Origin: an uncultured Pelagibacteraceae bacterium
GTDB taxonomy: Bacteria; Pseudomonadota; Alphaproteobacteria; Pelagibacterales; Pelagibacteraceae
Assembly (NCBI GenBank): GCA_902614975.1
Contig: CACMND010000008.1
Location: 1-55,306, forward strand
Length of the DNA stretch: 55,306 nt
Direction of reading: 5' to 3'
In this document: one piece after another, positions 16,807-25,377 of the stretch
How the letters are laid out: each line of letters starts with the position of its first letter
Position numbering within the stretch: the stretch's first letter is position 1
Translations under genes and position numbers: made by a program
The notes under the pieces: model-generated
Databases searched by the model: none
Told to the model about the DNA's origin: nothing
What the model saw: only the letters and a program-made list of their open reading frames with translations

Positions 16807-17916
16807 ATGCTCAATTTTATATTACCATTTATTGTATTAATCGTTGTTGTTGTTTTCATTCATGAATATGGACATTATTATTTTGCAAAAAGATATGGTG
16901 TTGGTGTAACAGATTTTTCGATAGGTTTTGGTCGAGAATTATTTGGATGGAACGATAAATCAGGGACAAGATGGAAAGTTTGTTGGATACCACTAGGCGG
17001 TTATGTAAAATTTTTCGGAGATAGGAATGTATTTTCACAAGCAGATCAAGAGGAACTACTAAAAAAATATAGCAAAGAAGACCAACACAAATTATTTGTA
17101 ACAAAACCTCTTTACCAAAGAGCCTTAATTGTTGCTGGAGGACCATTGGCTAATTTTATTTTAGCTTTAGTCATTTTTACTTTCATATACATGTTTGCAG
17201 GTAAAGATTTTACACCAGCTGTAATTGATGAAGTATTAAAAGATAGTCCAGCAGAAGTTGCCGGTATGCAAAAAAATGATGTTATTATTGAAATAGATAA
17301 TACAAAAGTTGAGAGTATTCTTGATGTTTCTAAATTAATAGCAATGTCAACATCAGAATTTATCGATTTTAAAGTTTCAAGATATGACCAGGAGATAATA
17401 TTAAAAGTAAAGCCAAATTTTGTTGATAGCGTTGATGAATTAGGAAACAAATTAAAGAAAAGGATGGTAGGCATTAAACTTAGTCCTTATAACAATCAAA
17501 TAACACACAAAAAACTTGGACCTGCACAAGCTTTACTTCAATCATTTAATGAAGTTTATTTTGTAACAACTTCATCACTTAAATATCTTGGATCAATGTT
17601 TACAGGAGCAGGGGACAGTTCTCAATTGGGTGGTCCAATTAGAATTGCTAAAATTTCTGGCCAAGTAGCAGAATTTGGAATTATACCCTTTGTCAGTATG
17701 ATGGCTTATATCTCAATAAGTTTAGGATTAATTAACTTATTTCCAATACCTTTATTAGACGGAGGACATCTCATGTTTTACGCATTTGAAAAAGTTTTAG
17801 GTCGTCCTTTAAGTCAAAAAACACAGGAAGGTTTTTTTCGAATCGGAATGTTTTTGTTGTTATCTTTGATGTTTTTCGCAACATTTAACGACCTTAAAGA
17901 TTTAGGCTTATTTTAA
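16807..17916 (+). CDS. rseP: RseP site-2 zinc metalloprotease
   Basis: 369 residues. Zinc motif HEYGH at residues 19-23 within the first membrane helix, the GFGRELFGWNDKSGTRW and WIPLGGYVKFFGD loops, one PDZ domain at about 120-200 (SPAEVAGMQKNDVIIEIDN), and the second catalytic motif INLFPIPLLDGGHL near the end. It cuts membrane-bound anti-sigma factors and leftover signal peptides. Only one PDZ domain is apparent, against two in E. coli. In many proteobacteria rseP lies by dxr and bamA; here it stands between thiV and hup. Confidence 0.94.
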   Translation: MLNFILPFIVLIVVVVFIHEYGHYYFAKRYGVGVTDFSIGFGRELFGWNDKSGTRWKVCWIPLGGYVKFFGDRNVFSQADQEELLKKYSKEDQHKLFVTKPLYQRALIVAGGPLANFILALVIFTFIYMFAGKDFTPAVIDEVLKDSPAEVAGMQKNDVIIEIDNTKVESILDVSKLIAMSTSEFIDFKVSRYDQEIILKVKPNFVDSVDELGNKLKKRMVGIKLSPYNNQITHKKLGPAQALLQSFNEVYFVTTSSLKYLGSMFTGAGDSSQLGGPIRIAKISGQVAEFGIIPFVSMMAYISISLGLINLFPIPLLDGGHLMFYAFEKVLGRPLSQKTQEGFFRIGMFLLLSLMFFATFNDLKDLGLF

Positions 17917-18068
17917 GGCTTTTTTAATAGCTAAAAAAACATTGTATTTATTGACTTTTTTTACCACTATATATTGTTGTTCAAAAAAAAATATATACTA
18001 AAAAAAAGCTTGAATTATCAATGATTTTGTTAAGTATAGTTTCATAAACCTTTAAAACCGGAGCTAAA

Positions 18069-18344
18069 ATGAACAAAAAACAATTAGTAGCAAAGCTAGC
18101 TGGTTCGTTAAATCAAAGTAAAGCTGATGCAGAGCGTACTTTTGATACTATTACGAATACTATACTAGATGCGTTGAAAAACGACGATTCTGTAAAGATT
18201 GCAGGTTTTGGTACATATAAAGTGGCTAAAAGAAAAGCCCGAATTGGACGTAATCCAAGAACTGGAGAGCAAATCCAAATCGCTGCTTCTCAAAAGGTAA
18301 AGTTTTTGCCTGCTAAAGCACTTAAAGAAGTATTTAACAAGTAA
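18069..18344 (+). CDS. hup: HU-family nucleoid protein
   Basis: 91 residues, full HU length, starting MNKKQLVAKLAGSLNQSKAD, with the DNA-clamp arm GRNPRTGEQIQIAASQKVKF. It binds and bends DNA. The ATG has GGAG six bases upstream. A possible promoter (TTGAAT at 18010, TATAGT at 18035, 19-base gap) lies in the AT-rich leader. A long stem-loop follows the stop. HU and IHF subunits share this fold; the arm and length suit HU. Confidence 0.95.
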   Translation: MNKKQLVAKLAGSLNQSKADAERTFDTITNTILDALKNDDSVKIAGFGTYKVAKRKARIGRNPRTGEQIQIAASQKVKFLPAKALKEVFNK

Positions 18345-18353
18345 AACTCATTT

Positions 18354-18397
18354 AACAGCCTTTATTAGGAATGCTAAAACATTTAATAAAGGCTGTT
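18354..18397 (+). terminator. Terminator of hup
   Basis: A 14-bp perfect stem (AACAGCCTTTATTA / TAATAAAGGCTGTT) with a 16-base loop, 10 bases after the hup stop. The downstream T-run is short (TTTCT), so efficiency is uncertain. Confidence 0.75.
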
Positions 18398-18493
18398 TCT
18401 ACATGCAAAAACTGCATATCTATTTTTAACAACAATCATTAGTTTTTATTTATTTTAAAATTATAAGAACCTCTTTTTAACAATGGAGGTTAA

Positions 18494-19795
18494 ATGACTA
18501 AACATTTAAAAAAACTTGTCGGTCCTTTAGTAAGTTTGTTTTTCTTACTAAACATGACAAGTGTAGGTTATGCCGAATCTACAGTCTCTGCAGAAGTTGG
18601 ATTTATTTTTAATACATTTCTATTTTTAGTTTGTGGTTTTCTTGTCATGTTTATGGCTTGCGGATTTGCGATGCTAGAATCAGGAATGGTAACTTCAAAA
18701 AGTGTATCTGTAATTTGTGCAAAAAATATAGGATTATTTTCTATCGCTGGAATTATGTTCTGGATGGTTGGTTATAATCTAGCATATGGAATTCCAGAAG
18801 GTGGCTATATAGGAACATTCACTCCGTGGTCTGATGCAAGTGCTGTTGATACAGGATATGCAGATGGTTCGGATTGGTATTTCCAAATGGTATTCTGTGC
18901 AACAACAGTATCAATTGTATCTGGTACGTTAGCAGAAAGAATTAAATTATGGCCTTTCTTCTTATTTGCAGCAATTTTATCAGGAATCATTTATCCAATT
19001 GTCATGGGATGGCAGTGGGGTGGTGGCTGGTTAGCCGCTTTAGGTTTCTCTGATTTTGCTGGTTCAACTCTTGTACACTCAACCGGTGGTGCTGCAGCAT
19101 TAGCAGGTGCTATGTTGTTAGGTGCAAGAACAGGAAGATTTGATAAATCAGGTGCAGCAAAGCCAATGAGACCATTTGCAGCTTCTTCTATACCTTTGGT
19201 AACAGTTGGAGTATTTATTTTATGGTTAGGTTGGTTTGGTTTCAACGGTGGTTCACAGCTTGCTATGGGAACTTTCGATGATGCAGTAGCTGTATCAAAC
19301 ATATTTATTAATACAAACTTAGCAGCGTGTGGTGGTGTTTTAGCAGCAGCAGTAATTACTAGATTAATGTATGGTAAAACTGATGTAGTTCAAATGCTTA
19401 ACGGTGCGATTGGTGGATTAGTTGCAATAACAGCTGAACCATTAGCGCCAGCACCTATAGCAGCAATATTCATCGGTGCAATCGGTGGTTTGATAGTAGT
19501 GTTTGGAACAAAACTATTATTCTCATTTAAGATTGACGATGTTGTTGGTGCAATACCAGCTCACTTATTTGCTGGAGTTTGGGGAACATTAGCTGTTCCA
19601 CTAACAAACTCTGACGCAAATTTTAGTGCACAGTTAATCGGTGTAATCTCGATCAACGCATTTGTTTTTGTAGTATCATACATTGTATGGGCAATTATGA
19701 AAAACACTATGGGTATCAGATTAAGTAAAGAGGCTGAACTGAAAGGTACAGACGTAACTGAAACTGGTGTAATAGCTTACGCTATAAGAGACTAA
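18494..19795 (+). CDS. amtB: Ammonium transporter
   Basis: 433 residues with a signal-like first helix and eleven Amt helices. Family marks: CGFAMLESGMVTSKSVSVICAKN, DFAGSTLVHSTGGAAALAGAMLLGAR (pore His and Phe region), WFGFNGGSQLA, and AHLFAGVWGTLAVPL carrying the second pore His. It moves ammonium across the inner membrane. The start is fixed by GGAGG five bases upstream. No glnK gene follows; a strong terminator does. It supplies nitrogen alongside amino-nitrogen release by Ald. Confidence 0.96.
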   Translation: MTKHLKKLVGPLVSLFFLLNMTSVGYAESTVSAEVGFIFNTFLFLVCGFLVMFMACGFAMLESGMVTSKSVSVICAKNIGLFSIAGIMFWMVGYNLAYGIPEGGYIGTFTPWSDASAVDTGYADGSDWYFQMVFCATTVSIVSGTLAERIKLWPFFLFAAILSGIIYPIVMGWQWGGGWLAALGFSDFAGSTLVHSTGGAAALAGAMLLGARTGRFDKSGAAKPMRPFAASSIPLVTVGVFILWLGWFGFNGGSQLAMGTFDDAVAVSNIFINTNLAACGGVLAAAVITRLMYGKTDVVQMLNGAIGGLVAITAEPLAPAPIAAIFIGAIGGLIVVFGTKLLFSFKIDDVVGAIPAHLFAGVWGTLAVPLTNSDANFSAQLIGVISINAFVFVVSYIVWAIMKNTMGIRLSKEAELKGTDVTETGVIAYAIRD

Positions 19796-19822
19796 ATTTA
19801 ACTCCCTCCCTTAAGTTAAACT

Positions 19823-19853
19823 AAAAAGGCCCCGTAAATGGGGCCTTTTTTTT
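19823..19853 (+). terminator. Strong rho-independent terminator after amtB
   Basis: An 11-bp stem AAAAAGGCCCC / GGGGCCTTTTT with a 6-base loop, running into eight T. The A-tract and T-tract are symmetric, so it can serve both amtB and the converging bcp gene. Confidence 0.92.
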
Positions 19854-19854
19854 A

Positions 19855-20304
19855 TTAAACTGTTTTTAAAAATTCTAACACTTCTTTTGCGTGGTCTTTA
19901 ACTTTTACTGAACGCCACTCTTTAATAATTTTATCATCTTTTAATAAAAATGTACTTCTTATTAATCCCATAAATTCTCTACCCATGAATTTTTTTTTAC
20001 CCCAAACTTTGTATGCTTTAATCGCTTCTTTTTTTACGTCTGCTACCAAATCAAACTTAATTTTGAATTTATCTCTAAACTTTTCATGACTTTCCATACT
20101 ATCTTTAGAAATACCAATAACTTCACAGTCTAATTTTTTAAATTGTGAAAGTAGAGAATTGAAGTCTTTTGTTTCAACTGTGCAGCCTGGTGTATTATCT
20201 TTTGGATAGAAATATAAAACTTTATATTTACTTTTGATTTTCTTTAGCTCTAAAAGTTTTGAATTGGTTGATGGGATTTTGAAATTAGGAGCTTTATTTG
20301 GCAT
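19855..20304 (-). CDS. bcp: Peroxiredoxin (Bcp/PrxQ type)
   Basis: 149 residues from the ATG at 20304. A longer frame to 20451 runs into the divergent rhodanese gene and adds no domain. The fold shows KYKVLYFYPKDNTPGCTVETKDF with the peroxidatic Cys after TPG, then EVIGISKDSMESHEKF and RSTFLLKDDKIIKEW. The Cys five residues after the peroxidatic one, used for resolving in E. coli Bcp, is replaced by Lys, so an external thiol or another Cys must complete the cycle. Reduces peroxides in the cytoplasm. Confidence 0.93.
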   Translation of the reverse strand: MPNKAPNFKIPSTNSKLLELKKIKSKYKVLYFYPKDNTPGCTVETKDFNSLLSQFKKLDCEVIGISKDSMESHEKFRDKFKIKFDLVADVKKEAIKAYKVWGKKKFMGREFMGLIRSTFLLKDDKIIKEWRSVKVKDHAKEVLEFLKTV

Positions 20305-20347
20305 ATTTTTTCGTAGATTAAAATTTATAATGATGTAATAAACCTTT

Positions 20348-20734
20348 ATGAGCATTAAATCAGCACAAACATTGGTCGCAGAAGCTTTAACAGAAATCAA
20401 GACACTTTCCCCAGCGGAAGCATTAGAGATGGTAAACAATGATAAATGCAATTTAATTGATATAAGAGATATTCGAGAACTTGAGAAAATGGGAAGAATA
20501 GAAAATTCTCATCACATTCCTAGAGGAATGTTAGAGTTTTGGATGGATCCAGATAGTCCTTACTTTAAAGAAGGCAAGATAGATATGAACAAAGAAATGG
20601 TTTTATTTTGTGCAGGTGGACTAAGATCTGCACTAGCTACAAAATCATTGAAAGATATGGGGTTTGAAAAAATTTCACATATAGATGGTGGCTTTTCTCA
20701 AATGAAGAGCAGTGGCTTTAAAGTAGAGAAATAA
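20348..20734 (+). CDS. Single-domain rhodanese-like protein
   Basis: 128 residues, one rhodanese domain: CNLIDIRDIRELEKMGRIENSHHIPRGM, then the active-site loop LFCAGGLRSA with the catalytic Cys. Members transfer or carry sulfane sulfur, or serve as thiol switches. It diverges from bcp with 43 bases between. The six-residue loop after Cys (AGGLRS) fits sulfur rather than phosphate substrates. Specific partner unknown. Confidence 0.9.
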   Translation: MSIKSAQTLVAEALTEIKTLSPAEALEMVNNDKCNLIDIRDIRELEKMGRIENSHHIPRGMLEFWMDPDSPYFKEGKIDMNKEMVLFCAGGLRSALATKSLKDMGFEKISHIDGGFSQMKSSGFKVEK

Positions 20735-20737
20735 AAA

Positions 20738-21211
20738 TTAATCAAATAAACTTATTCTCTTTGCGAAAAAAATTCTTATCACCCAGTAAATAAATAATCC
20801 TAAAGGACCAATAAAATATGTGATTATTAAAGGAAAAAAGACTAGAATTTTTGACATATAAAACCTCTGGCTATCTCTAACAATCCAAGATCCACAAAAC
20901 AAATTTATAGCCAAGAAGTGCGTCCAAAATAAAATTAAAAACTCATTATTCTCAAAAAGCTCAGCAAGATCATAAAAACTTAAATATAAAATAAAGTTTT
21001 TATCAAAATCATATCCGGCAAAAAAGAATATATATAATAGATAAACATAAACACTTGCCAAAATAAATGTTGGAATTATTGATGTAACAAATAAACCACA
21101 AACTTTAGTTTGTGGAAAAATAATAAGCATTAACCAAAAAGGTATTACACCTATATTCAACCACATATAGATCATTTCTACTGTAAAAAATGCAGATATT
21201 TGTTCAATCAT
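20738..21211 (-). CDS. ABA4-like (DUF4281) membrane protein
   Basis: 157 residues with four hydrophobic helices. The block FWTHFLAINLFCGSWIVRDSQRFYMSK followed by PLIITYFIGPLGLFIYWVIR is the ABA4-like/DUF4281 signature, a family named after a plant protein needed for neoxanthin formation. Bacterial members have no settled function. It converges on the rhodanese gene (3-base gap) and diverges from recX. The plant link hints at isoprenoid or carotenoid chemistry, which is only suggestive. Confidence 0.75.
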   Translation of the reverse strand: MIEQISAFFTVEMIYMWLNIGVIPFWLMLIIFPQTKVCGLFVTSIIPTFILASVYVYLLYIFFFAGYDFDKNFILYLSFYDLAELFENNEFLILFWTHFLAINLFCGSWIVRDSQRFYMSKILVFFPLIITYFIGPLGLFIYWVIRIFFAKRISLFD

Positions 21212-21238
21212 TAGGGTTATATTATATTAAATGCAATA

Positions 21239-21802
21239 ATGATTCCTATAAAAAATAAAAAAAAAAACTTAGAAGCGACAATTGATGAAATGCGCAACTT
21301 TGCACTTAATTATGTAGAAAAATTTGCACCATCAAAACAACAGCTAAAAACATATCTTTTAAAGAAATATTTAAGATCTAAAGTTGATAACGTAAAAAGA
21401 AGCAATATTTCAGATCTAATCGAGATTGTAGCTGAGGATTTAGAAAAATCTAAATTTATAAATGATAAATTTTATTCAGAAACAAAAGCGAAAAGTTTAA
21501 TCCAAAGAGGTTCATCAATAAATAAGATTAGAAATTATTTAATAAGCAAAGGAGTTGGAGAAAAATATATAAAAAATACAATTGAACAAATTAATGAAAA
21601 TAATGAAGATCAAGATTTTTTTTCAGCCATAAAAGTTTGTAAAAAAAAAAGAATTGGTCCTTCAAGAACTGAAGATAATAGACCTTTATTCTATAAAAAA
21701 GATATTGGTATATTAGCAAGATCTGGATTTGATTTTGAAGTTTCCAGAAGAGTAATGGAACTAGATAAAGAGGAATATTTGAAAATTATAAATCTTCTTT
21801 AG
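21239..21802 (+). CDS. recX: RecX-family regulator of RecA
   Basis: 187 residues, basic and helical, with the three-helix repeats of RecX: LKTYLLKKYLRSKV, INDKFYSETKAKSLIQRGSSINKIRNYLISKGVG and GFDFEVSRRVMELDKEEY at the end. RecX binds RecA filaments and limits strand exchange. It is usually found next to recA; here it stands alone. The 3' end overlaps a micro-gene on the other strand by 17 bases. Confidence 0.88.
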   Translation: MIPIKNKKKNLEATIDEMRNFALNYVEKFAPSKQQLKTYLLKKYLRSKVDNVKRSNISDLIEIVAEDLEKSKFINDKFYSETKAKSLIQRGSSINKIRNYLISKGVGEKYIKNTIEQINENNEDQDFFSAIKVCKKKRIGPSRTEDNRPLFYKKDIGILARSGFDFEVSRRVMELDKEEYLKIINLL

Positions 21803-21935
21803 ACTTTTTATTCTTTTCTTCTAAATAATACTGAATTTTGTTTTTGATATAGTTTTTTACCATCACAAATACTATTAAGCCAAAAATTGATACAGAAACT
21901 ATTATAATTAATATTATTCTTAATTGTTCACTCAT
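21786..21935 (-). CDS. Small single-helix membrane protein coupled to cysQ
   Basis: A 49-residue frame: MSEQLRIILIIIVSVSIFGL, helix to about residue 27, then a basic tail VKNYIKNKIQYYLEEKNKKS. Its ATG overlaps the cysQ stop by one base (TAATG on the minus strand), a standard coupling arrangement. Its 3' end overlaps recX. No family recognised. Confidence 0.65.
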   Translation of the reverse strand: MSEQLRIILIIIVSVSIFGLIVFVMVKNYIKNKIQYYLEEKNKKSKEDL

Positions 21936-22705
21936 TAAATATTTTTATTTCTTTTCAAAATTATACTAGGATTTTTAAAATTTTCTTTTCCGTAAAGTAT
22001 TTCATTTCCCTCAAAATCTGTAACTATACCTCCTGCATTTTCAAGAATAGCATGCCCAGCCGCTATATCCCATTCACATGCTCTAGGCTCTGCAACATAG
22101 CCGTCGTATTCATTTGAAGCTATTACACAAAATTTTAAAGAACTTTTCATCCTTTTAAATTCGCTAACATTCATTGTTTGATATATTTTATTAATTTCAG
22201 GTTTTAGTTTATTTGAATATGATACAAATTTAAGTTTATTATTTGAAATTTTTGAACAGTCTAATTTTACATGTTGACTATTAATTATTTCAAATGAACA
22301 ACCTTTCTCATAAGAATAAAATAATCTATTTTTAGCAGGTGCATATATTATACCTGCTACTGCTCGATTATTAATTATTAAACCAGCATTTAAAGTAAAT
22401 TCATCAAGATCATTAATGTAATCATAAGTTCCGTCAATTGGATCTATTAGCCAAAAATCTTTTAAATCTTTCTTGGATTTATTATGACTAGTTTCTTCTG
22501 ATACAATCGGTATTTGAGGAGTTAAGTTATTTATTTTTTCAGTTAAAATTCTATTAACTTCAAGATCACCATTGCTAACAGGTGTGTTATCTTCTTTAAT
22601 TTCTTTTATTAACCCTTTTTCCCTTAATTCTATTGAAACTTTTCCCGCATATAAAAAAGTATCAATCAGTTTTTCAATAGTTGCTTTTATTTCGATTTGT
22701 TTCAT
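21935..22705 (-). CDS. cysQ: CysQ-type 3'(2'),5'-bisphosphate nucleotidase / inositol-phosphatase family
   Basis: 256 residues. Metal-binding motifs: PIVSEETSH (Glu pair), FWLIDPIDGTYDYIN (DPIDGT), and CEWDIAAGHAILENAGG near the end (WDxAAG). These are the three conserved sites of the lithium-sensitive phosphatase superfamily; the DPIDGTYDYI form is typical of CysQ, which hydrolyses PAP to AMP. Inositol monophosphatase activity is the main alternative. Its ATG directly follows the stop of the DUF3553 gene, and a 49-residue membrane protein is coupled downstream. Confidence 0.9.
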   Translation of the reverse strand: MKQIEIKATIEKLIDTFLYAGKVSIELREKGLIKEIKEDNTPVSNGDLEVNRILTEKINNLTPQIPIVSEETSHNKSKKDLKDFWLIDPIDGTYDYINDLDEFTLNAGLIINNRAVAGIIYAPAKNRLFYSYEKGCSFEIINSQHVKLDCSKISNNKLKFVSYSNKLKPEINKIYQTMNVSEFKRMKSSLKFCVIASNEYDGYVAEPRACEWDIAAGHAILENAGGIVTDFEGNEILYGKENFKNPSIILKRNKNI

Positions 22706-22873
22706 TTACTCTAACTTTTCTAATTCGATATTTTTAGCATTGATAACTTTTTTTCCTACATTTTCGAAATTCACAGTTACTTTTTCCTTAATAATTGACT
22801 GTACTTGTCCTATTCCCCAATCTTTATTATTGGGATTTATAACTTTATCACCTGGTTCAAAATCTAAAATCAT
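22706..22873 (-). CDS. DUF3553 family small protein
   Basis: 55 residues beginning [20 protein letters not shown] and ending with [13 protein letters not shown]. The pattern F-x-PGD-V-NP---DWG-GQVQS-I---VTVNFE-GKKVIN is the DUF3553 (CarD-like/KOW-like small beta barrel) signature. Function unknown, probably nucleic-acid or protein binding. Its stop abuts the cysQ ATG, so it is the first gene of a three-gene unit that diverges from mnmA. Confidence 0.85.
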   Translation of the reverse strand: MILDFEPGDKVINPNNKDWGIGQVQSIIKEKVTVNFENVGKKVINAKNIELEKLE

Positions 22874-22914
22874 TTGATTTTACTTATAATAGAAATGAGT
22901 ATAAATACCACCAC

Positions 22915-24033
22915 ATGAATTTAGAGTTAAACTCAATTGGATTAGATAAGAAACCGTCTGATACAAAAGTAATTGTTGCTATGTCTGGTGGTGTAGACTC
23001 ATCTACAGTTGCTGGTTTGATGAAAATGCAAGGATATAATGTTACCGGTATAACATTGAAACTATACAACGATAGTAAAGAAGTTGTTAAATCAAAAGTA
23101 TGTTGCTCAGGCCAAGATGTTATAGATGCAAAAAGAGTTGCTCATAAATTAGATATTGAACATAAAATTCTTTATTACCAAGATAAATTTAAGCAAGGAG
23201 TTATAGATAATTTTGTAGAAAGTTACTTAAAAGGAGAAACTCCAATACCATGCGTACAGTGTAATCAAACTGTCAAATTTAAAGATTTGTATGAAGTTGC
23301 TAAAGATTTAAATGCTGATGCTTTGATTACAGGTCATTATGTAAAAAATATAACAATAAATGAAAAAAATAATATGTATAGAGCAGTAGATGAAAATAGA
23401 GATCAAAGTTATTTTCTATTTAATACTACAAGAGAGCAATTAAATTATTTACGATTTCCATTAGGTGGAATGTTAAAAAATGAAACTAGGGAAATTGCTA
23501 AAAAACTAAATTTAAATGTTGCAGATAAGCCAGATAGTCAAGATATATGTTTTGTTCCTAACGGAGACTATTCATCAGTAATAAAAAAGTTTAAGCCAGA
23601 TTCTTTAAAAAAAGGTAACATTAAAAATCTAAATGGTAAAGTAATAGGTGTTCATGATGGAATTATAAATTTTACTATTGGTCAAAGAAAAGGAATTAAA
23701 GTAGCTGACAAAGAGGCATTATATGTAATTAAAATTGATGCAGAAAATAATGAAATAATTGTTGGAGGAAGAGAACATCTGGGAAAAAAGAAAATTAATT
23801 TAAAAAATATTAATTTATTATCCGATAAAAACGAATTAAACGAAAATATATTAGTCAAAGTTAGGTCTACAGGAAAGTTATTAAGCGCCAATATAAATTT
23901 TATAAACGAGAATGATGCTGAGGTAAATTTATATAATTCTGAAGATGGTATTTCACCTGGACAAGCATGTGTCTTTTATAAAAAAGACCAATATGGTCAC
24001 AAAGTTCTTGGTGGTGGTTGGATTAAAGAATAA
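22915..24033 (+). CDS. mnmA: tRNA-specific 2-thiouridylase
   Basis: 372 residues. PP-loop MSGGVDSS near residue 24, catalytic Cys in [13 protein letters not shown] and the persulfide partner in [12 protein letters not shown], plus FTIGQRKGI and the C-terminal beta barrel ending [12 protein letters not shown]. It thiolates U34 of tRNA-Lys, Glu and Gln using sulfur relayed from a cysteine desulfurase. Length and domain order are normal. It diverges from the DUF3553-cysQ unit and converges with a 27-residue basic micro-gene 6 bases after its stop. Confidence 0.96.
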   Translation: MNLELNSIGLDKKPSDTKVIVAMSGGVDSSTVAGLMKMQGYNVTGITLKLYNDSKEVVKSKVCCSGQDVIDAKRVAHKLDIEHKILYYQDKFKQGVIDNFVESYLKGETPIPCVQCNQTVKFKDLYEVAKDLNADALITGHYVKNITINEKNNMYRAVDENRDQSYFLFNTTREQLNYLRFPLGGMLKNETREIAKKLNLNVADKPDSQDICFVPNGDYSSVIKKFKPDSLKKGNIKNLNGKVIGVHDGIINFTIGQRKGIKVADKEALYVIKIDAENNEIIVGGREHLGKKKINLKNINLLSDKNELNENILVKVRSTGKLLSANINFINENDAEVNLYNSEDGISPGQACVFYKKDQYGHKVLGGGWIKE

Positions 24034-24039
24034 TTAATT

Positions 24040-24123
24040 TTACTTTTTCTTATTCTTTTTTCTTGCTCTTCTTTTTTTAGAGCCCATTTTTCTTCGGCCT
24101 CTATGCTTTTTAGGGTATCCCAT
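24040..24123 (-). CDS. 27-residue highly basic micro-protein
   Basis: An ATG at 24123 opens a 27-residue frame beginning MGYPKKHRGRRKMGSKKRRA; about two thirds of residues are Lys or Arg. A GGAG lies five bases upstream, a better ribosome binding site than many here. The composition resembles tiny ribosomal proteins (bTHX class, or the mS38/DUF1713 basic motif) but I see no certain homology. It sits between mnmA and metC on the opposite strand. RNA binding is the natural guess. Confidence 0.65.
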   Translation of the reverse strand: MGYPKKHRGRRKMGSKKRRARKKNKKK

Positions 24124-24198
24124 AATCTCCTTAGTTTTACAATTTTATTGACTTATTTGAGGGATATAGCATTGTCAATATAACTAATCAATTTTTTT

Positions 24199-25377
24199 AT
24201 GGTTAATTCAGTTAAAACTTTTTTGAAACAAGTAGGAAAAGATTATCAAAATCAGTCAGTTAATCCGCCAGTAGTAAGAGCTTCAACAATAATATTTAAA
24301 ACTCTTCAAGATATAAAGAAAACACAAAGTAATTATAAAAAAAATCCCTTAAGCAAAAATTTTGATTATGGTAGAAAAGGAACATCAACAACTTTTGCAC
24401 TACAAGAACTATTAAGAAAAATTGAAAATGCTTATCAAGTTTATTTAACACCAACAGGATTTGGTGCAGTTTTTCTTGGAGTGATTAGTGTTGTAAGACC
24501 TGGTGATGAAATAATTATAACGGACTCAGTCTACTCTCCCACAAGATTTTTAACCGAAGACTATTTAAAAAAATTCAATATTAAAGCAGTTTTTTATGAT
24601 CCAAAAAACTTAGATGACTTAAAAAAAAAAATTACAAATAAGACTAAACTTATTTTTGTTGAAAACCCAGGAAGTAACACATTTGAATTTCAAGATTTAA
24701 AAAAAATATTATCTTTTGCTAAGAATAAGAATATTTATACAGCTATAGATAACACTTGGGGAACACCTTATTTAATCAAGCCTTTAGACTTAGGTTTTGA
24801 TATGTCTATAGTTTCAGCGACAAAATATTACTCTGGTCATTCAGATGTTATGGGTGGCAGTTTAGCTATTAAAAAAAGACTTTTTAAAGAGGTGGAATTA
24901 AGTCAAAAAGCAGTTGGTTTAAGATTAAGCCCTGATGATGCCTACTTAATTATGAGAGGATTAAGAACGTTGGATATTAGGTTAGACAAACATCAAGAAA
25001 ATACCATCAAGGTAGCTAATTTTTTGAGCAAACAAAAAAAAGTTAAAGAGGTTTTTTACCCAATTAAAAAAAACATTAAACAATACAAAATGTGGAAAAA
25101 GTATTATTCAGGATCATCTGGGTTAATGGGTGTAAAAATTATTTCTAAAAATAAAAACTCTGTAATAAAATTTTTGAATAAATTAAAATTATTTGCCCAT
25201 GGTTACAGTTGGGGAGGATTTGAAAGTCTTGCTTTATATCAAGACAAATTGGCACTGGGCAACAGGAGCTACACAAAGTTGAGTAATAACGAACATATTA
25301 TAAGATTACATATTGGTTTAGAAGATTCAAATGATTTGATTGCTGACATTAAACAGGCTATTAAATCTGTAAGATGA
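24199..25377 (+). CDS. metC: Cystathionine beta-lyase family PLP enzyme
   Basis: 392 residues of the Cys/Met-metabolism PLP family. Marks: NPPVVRASTIIFKTL near the start, the FDYGRKGTSTTFALQELL substrate/PLP-phosphate region, AIDNTWGTPYLIKPLDLG (cofactor Asp) and SIVSATKYYSGHSDVMGG with the Schiff-base Lys. The TKYYSGHSDVMGG form favours MetC over MetB/MetZ. It converts cystathionine to homocysteine, ammonia and pyruvate. Upstream is a 7-bp inverted repeat TATTGAC/GTCAATA (24146-24180) that could be an operator. It begins a run of overlapping genes. Confidence 0.88.
   Translation: MVNSVKTFLKQVGKDYQNQSVNPPVVRASTIIFKTLQDIKKTQSNYKKNPLSKNFDYGRKGTSTTFALQELLRKIENAYQVYLTPTGFGAVFLGVISVVRPGDEIIITDSVYSPTRFLTEDYLKKFNIKAVFYDPKNLDDLKKKITNKTKLIFVENPGSNTFEFQDLKKILSFAKNKNIYTAIDNTWGTPYLIKPLDLGFDMSIVSATKYYSGHSDVMGGSLAIKKRLFKEVELSQKAVGLRLSPDDAYLIMRGLRTLDIRLDKHQENTIKVANFLSKQKKVKEVFYPIKKNIKQYKMWKKYYSGSSGLMGVKIISKNKNSVIKFLNKLKLFAHGYSWGGFESLALYQDKLALGNRSYTKLSNNEHIIRLHIGLEDSNDLIADIKQAIKSVR

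Noticed and set aside
18991..19302. A 103-residue frame antisense to amtB
   Set aside because: Fully inside a well-supported ammonium transporter gene and rich in residues forced by the complementary codons.
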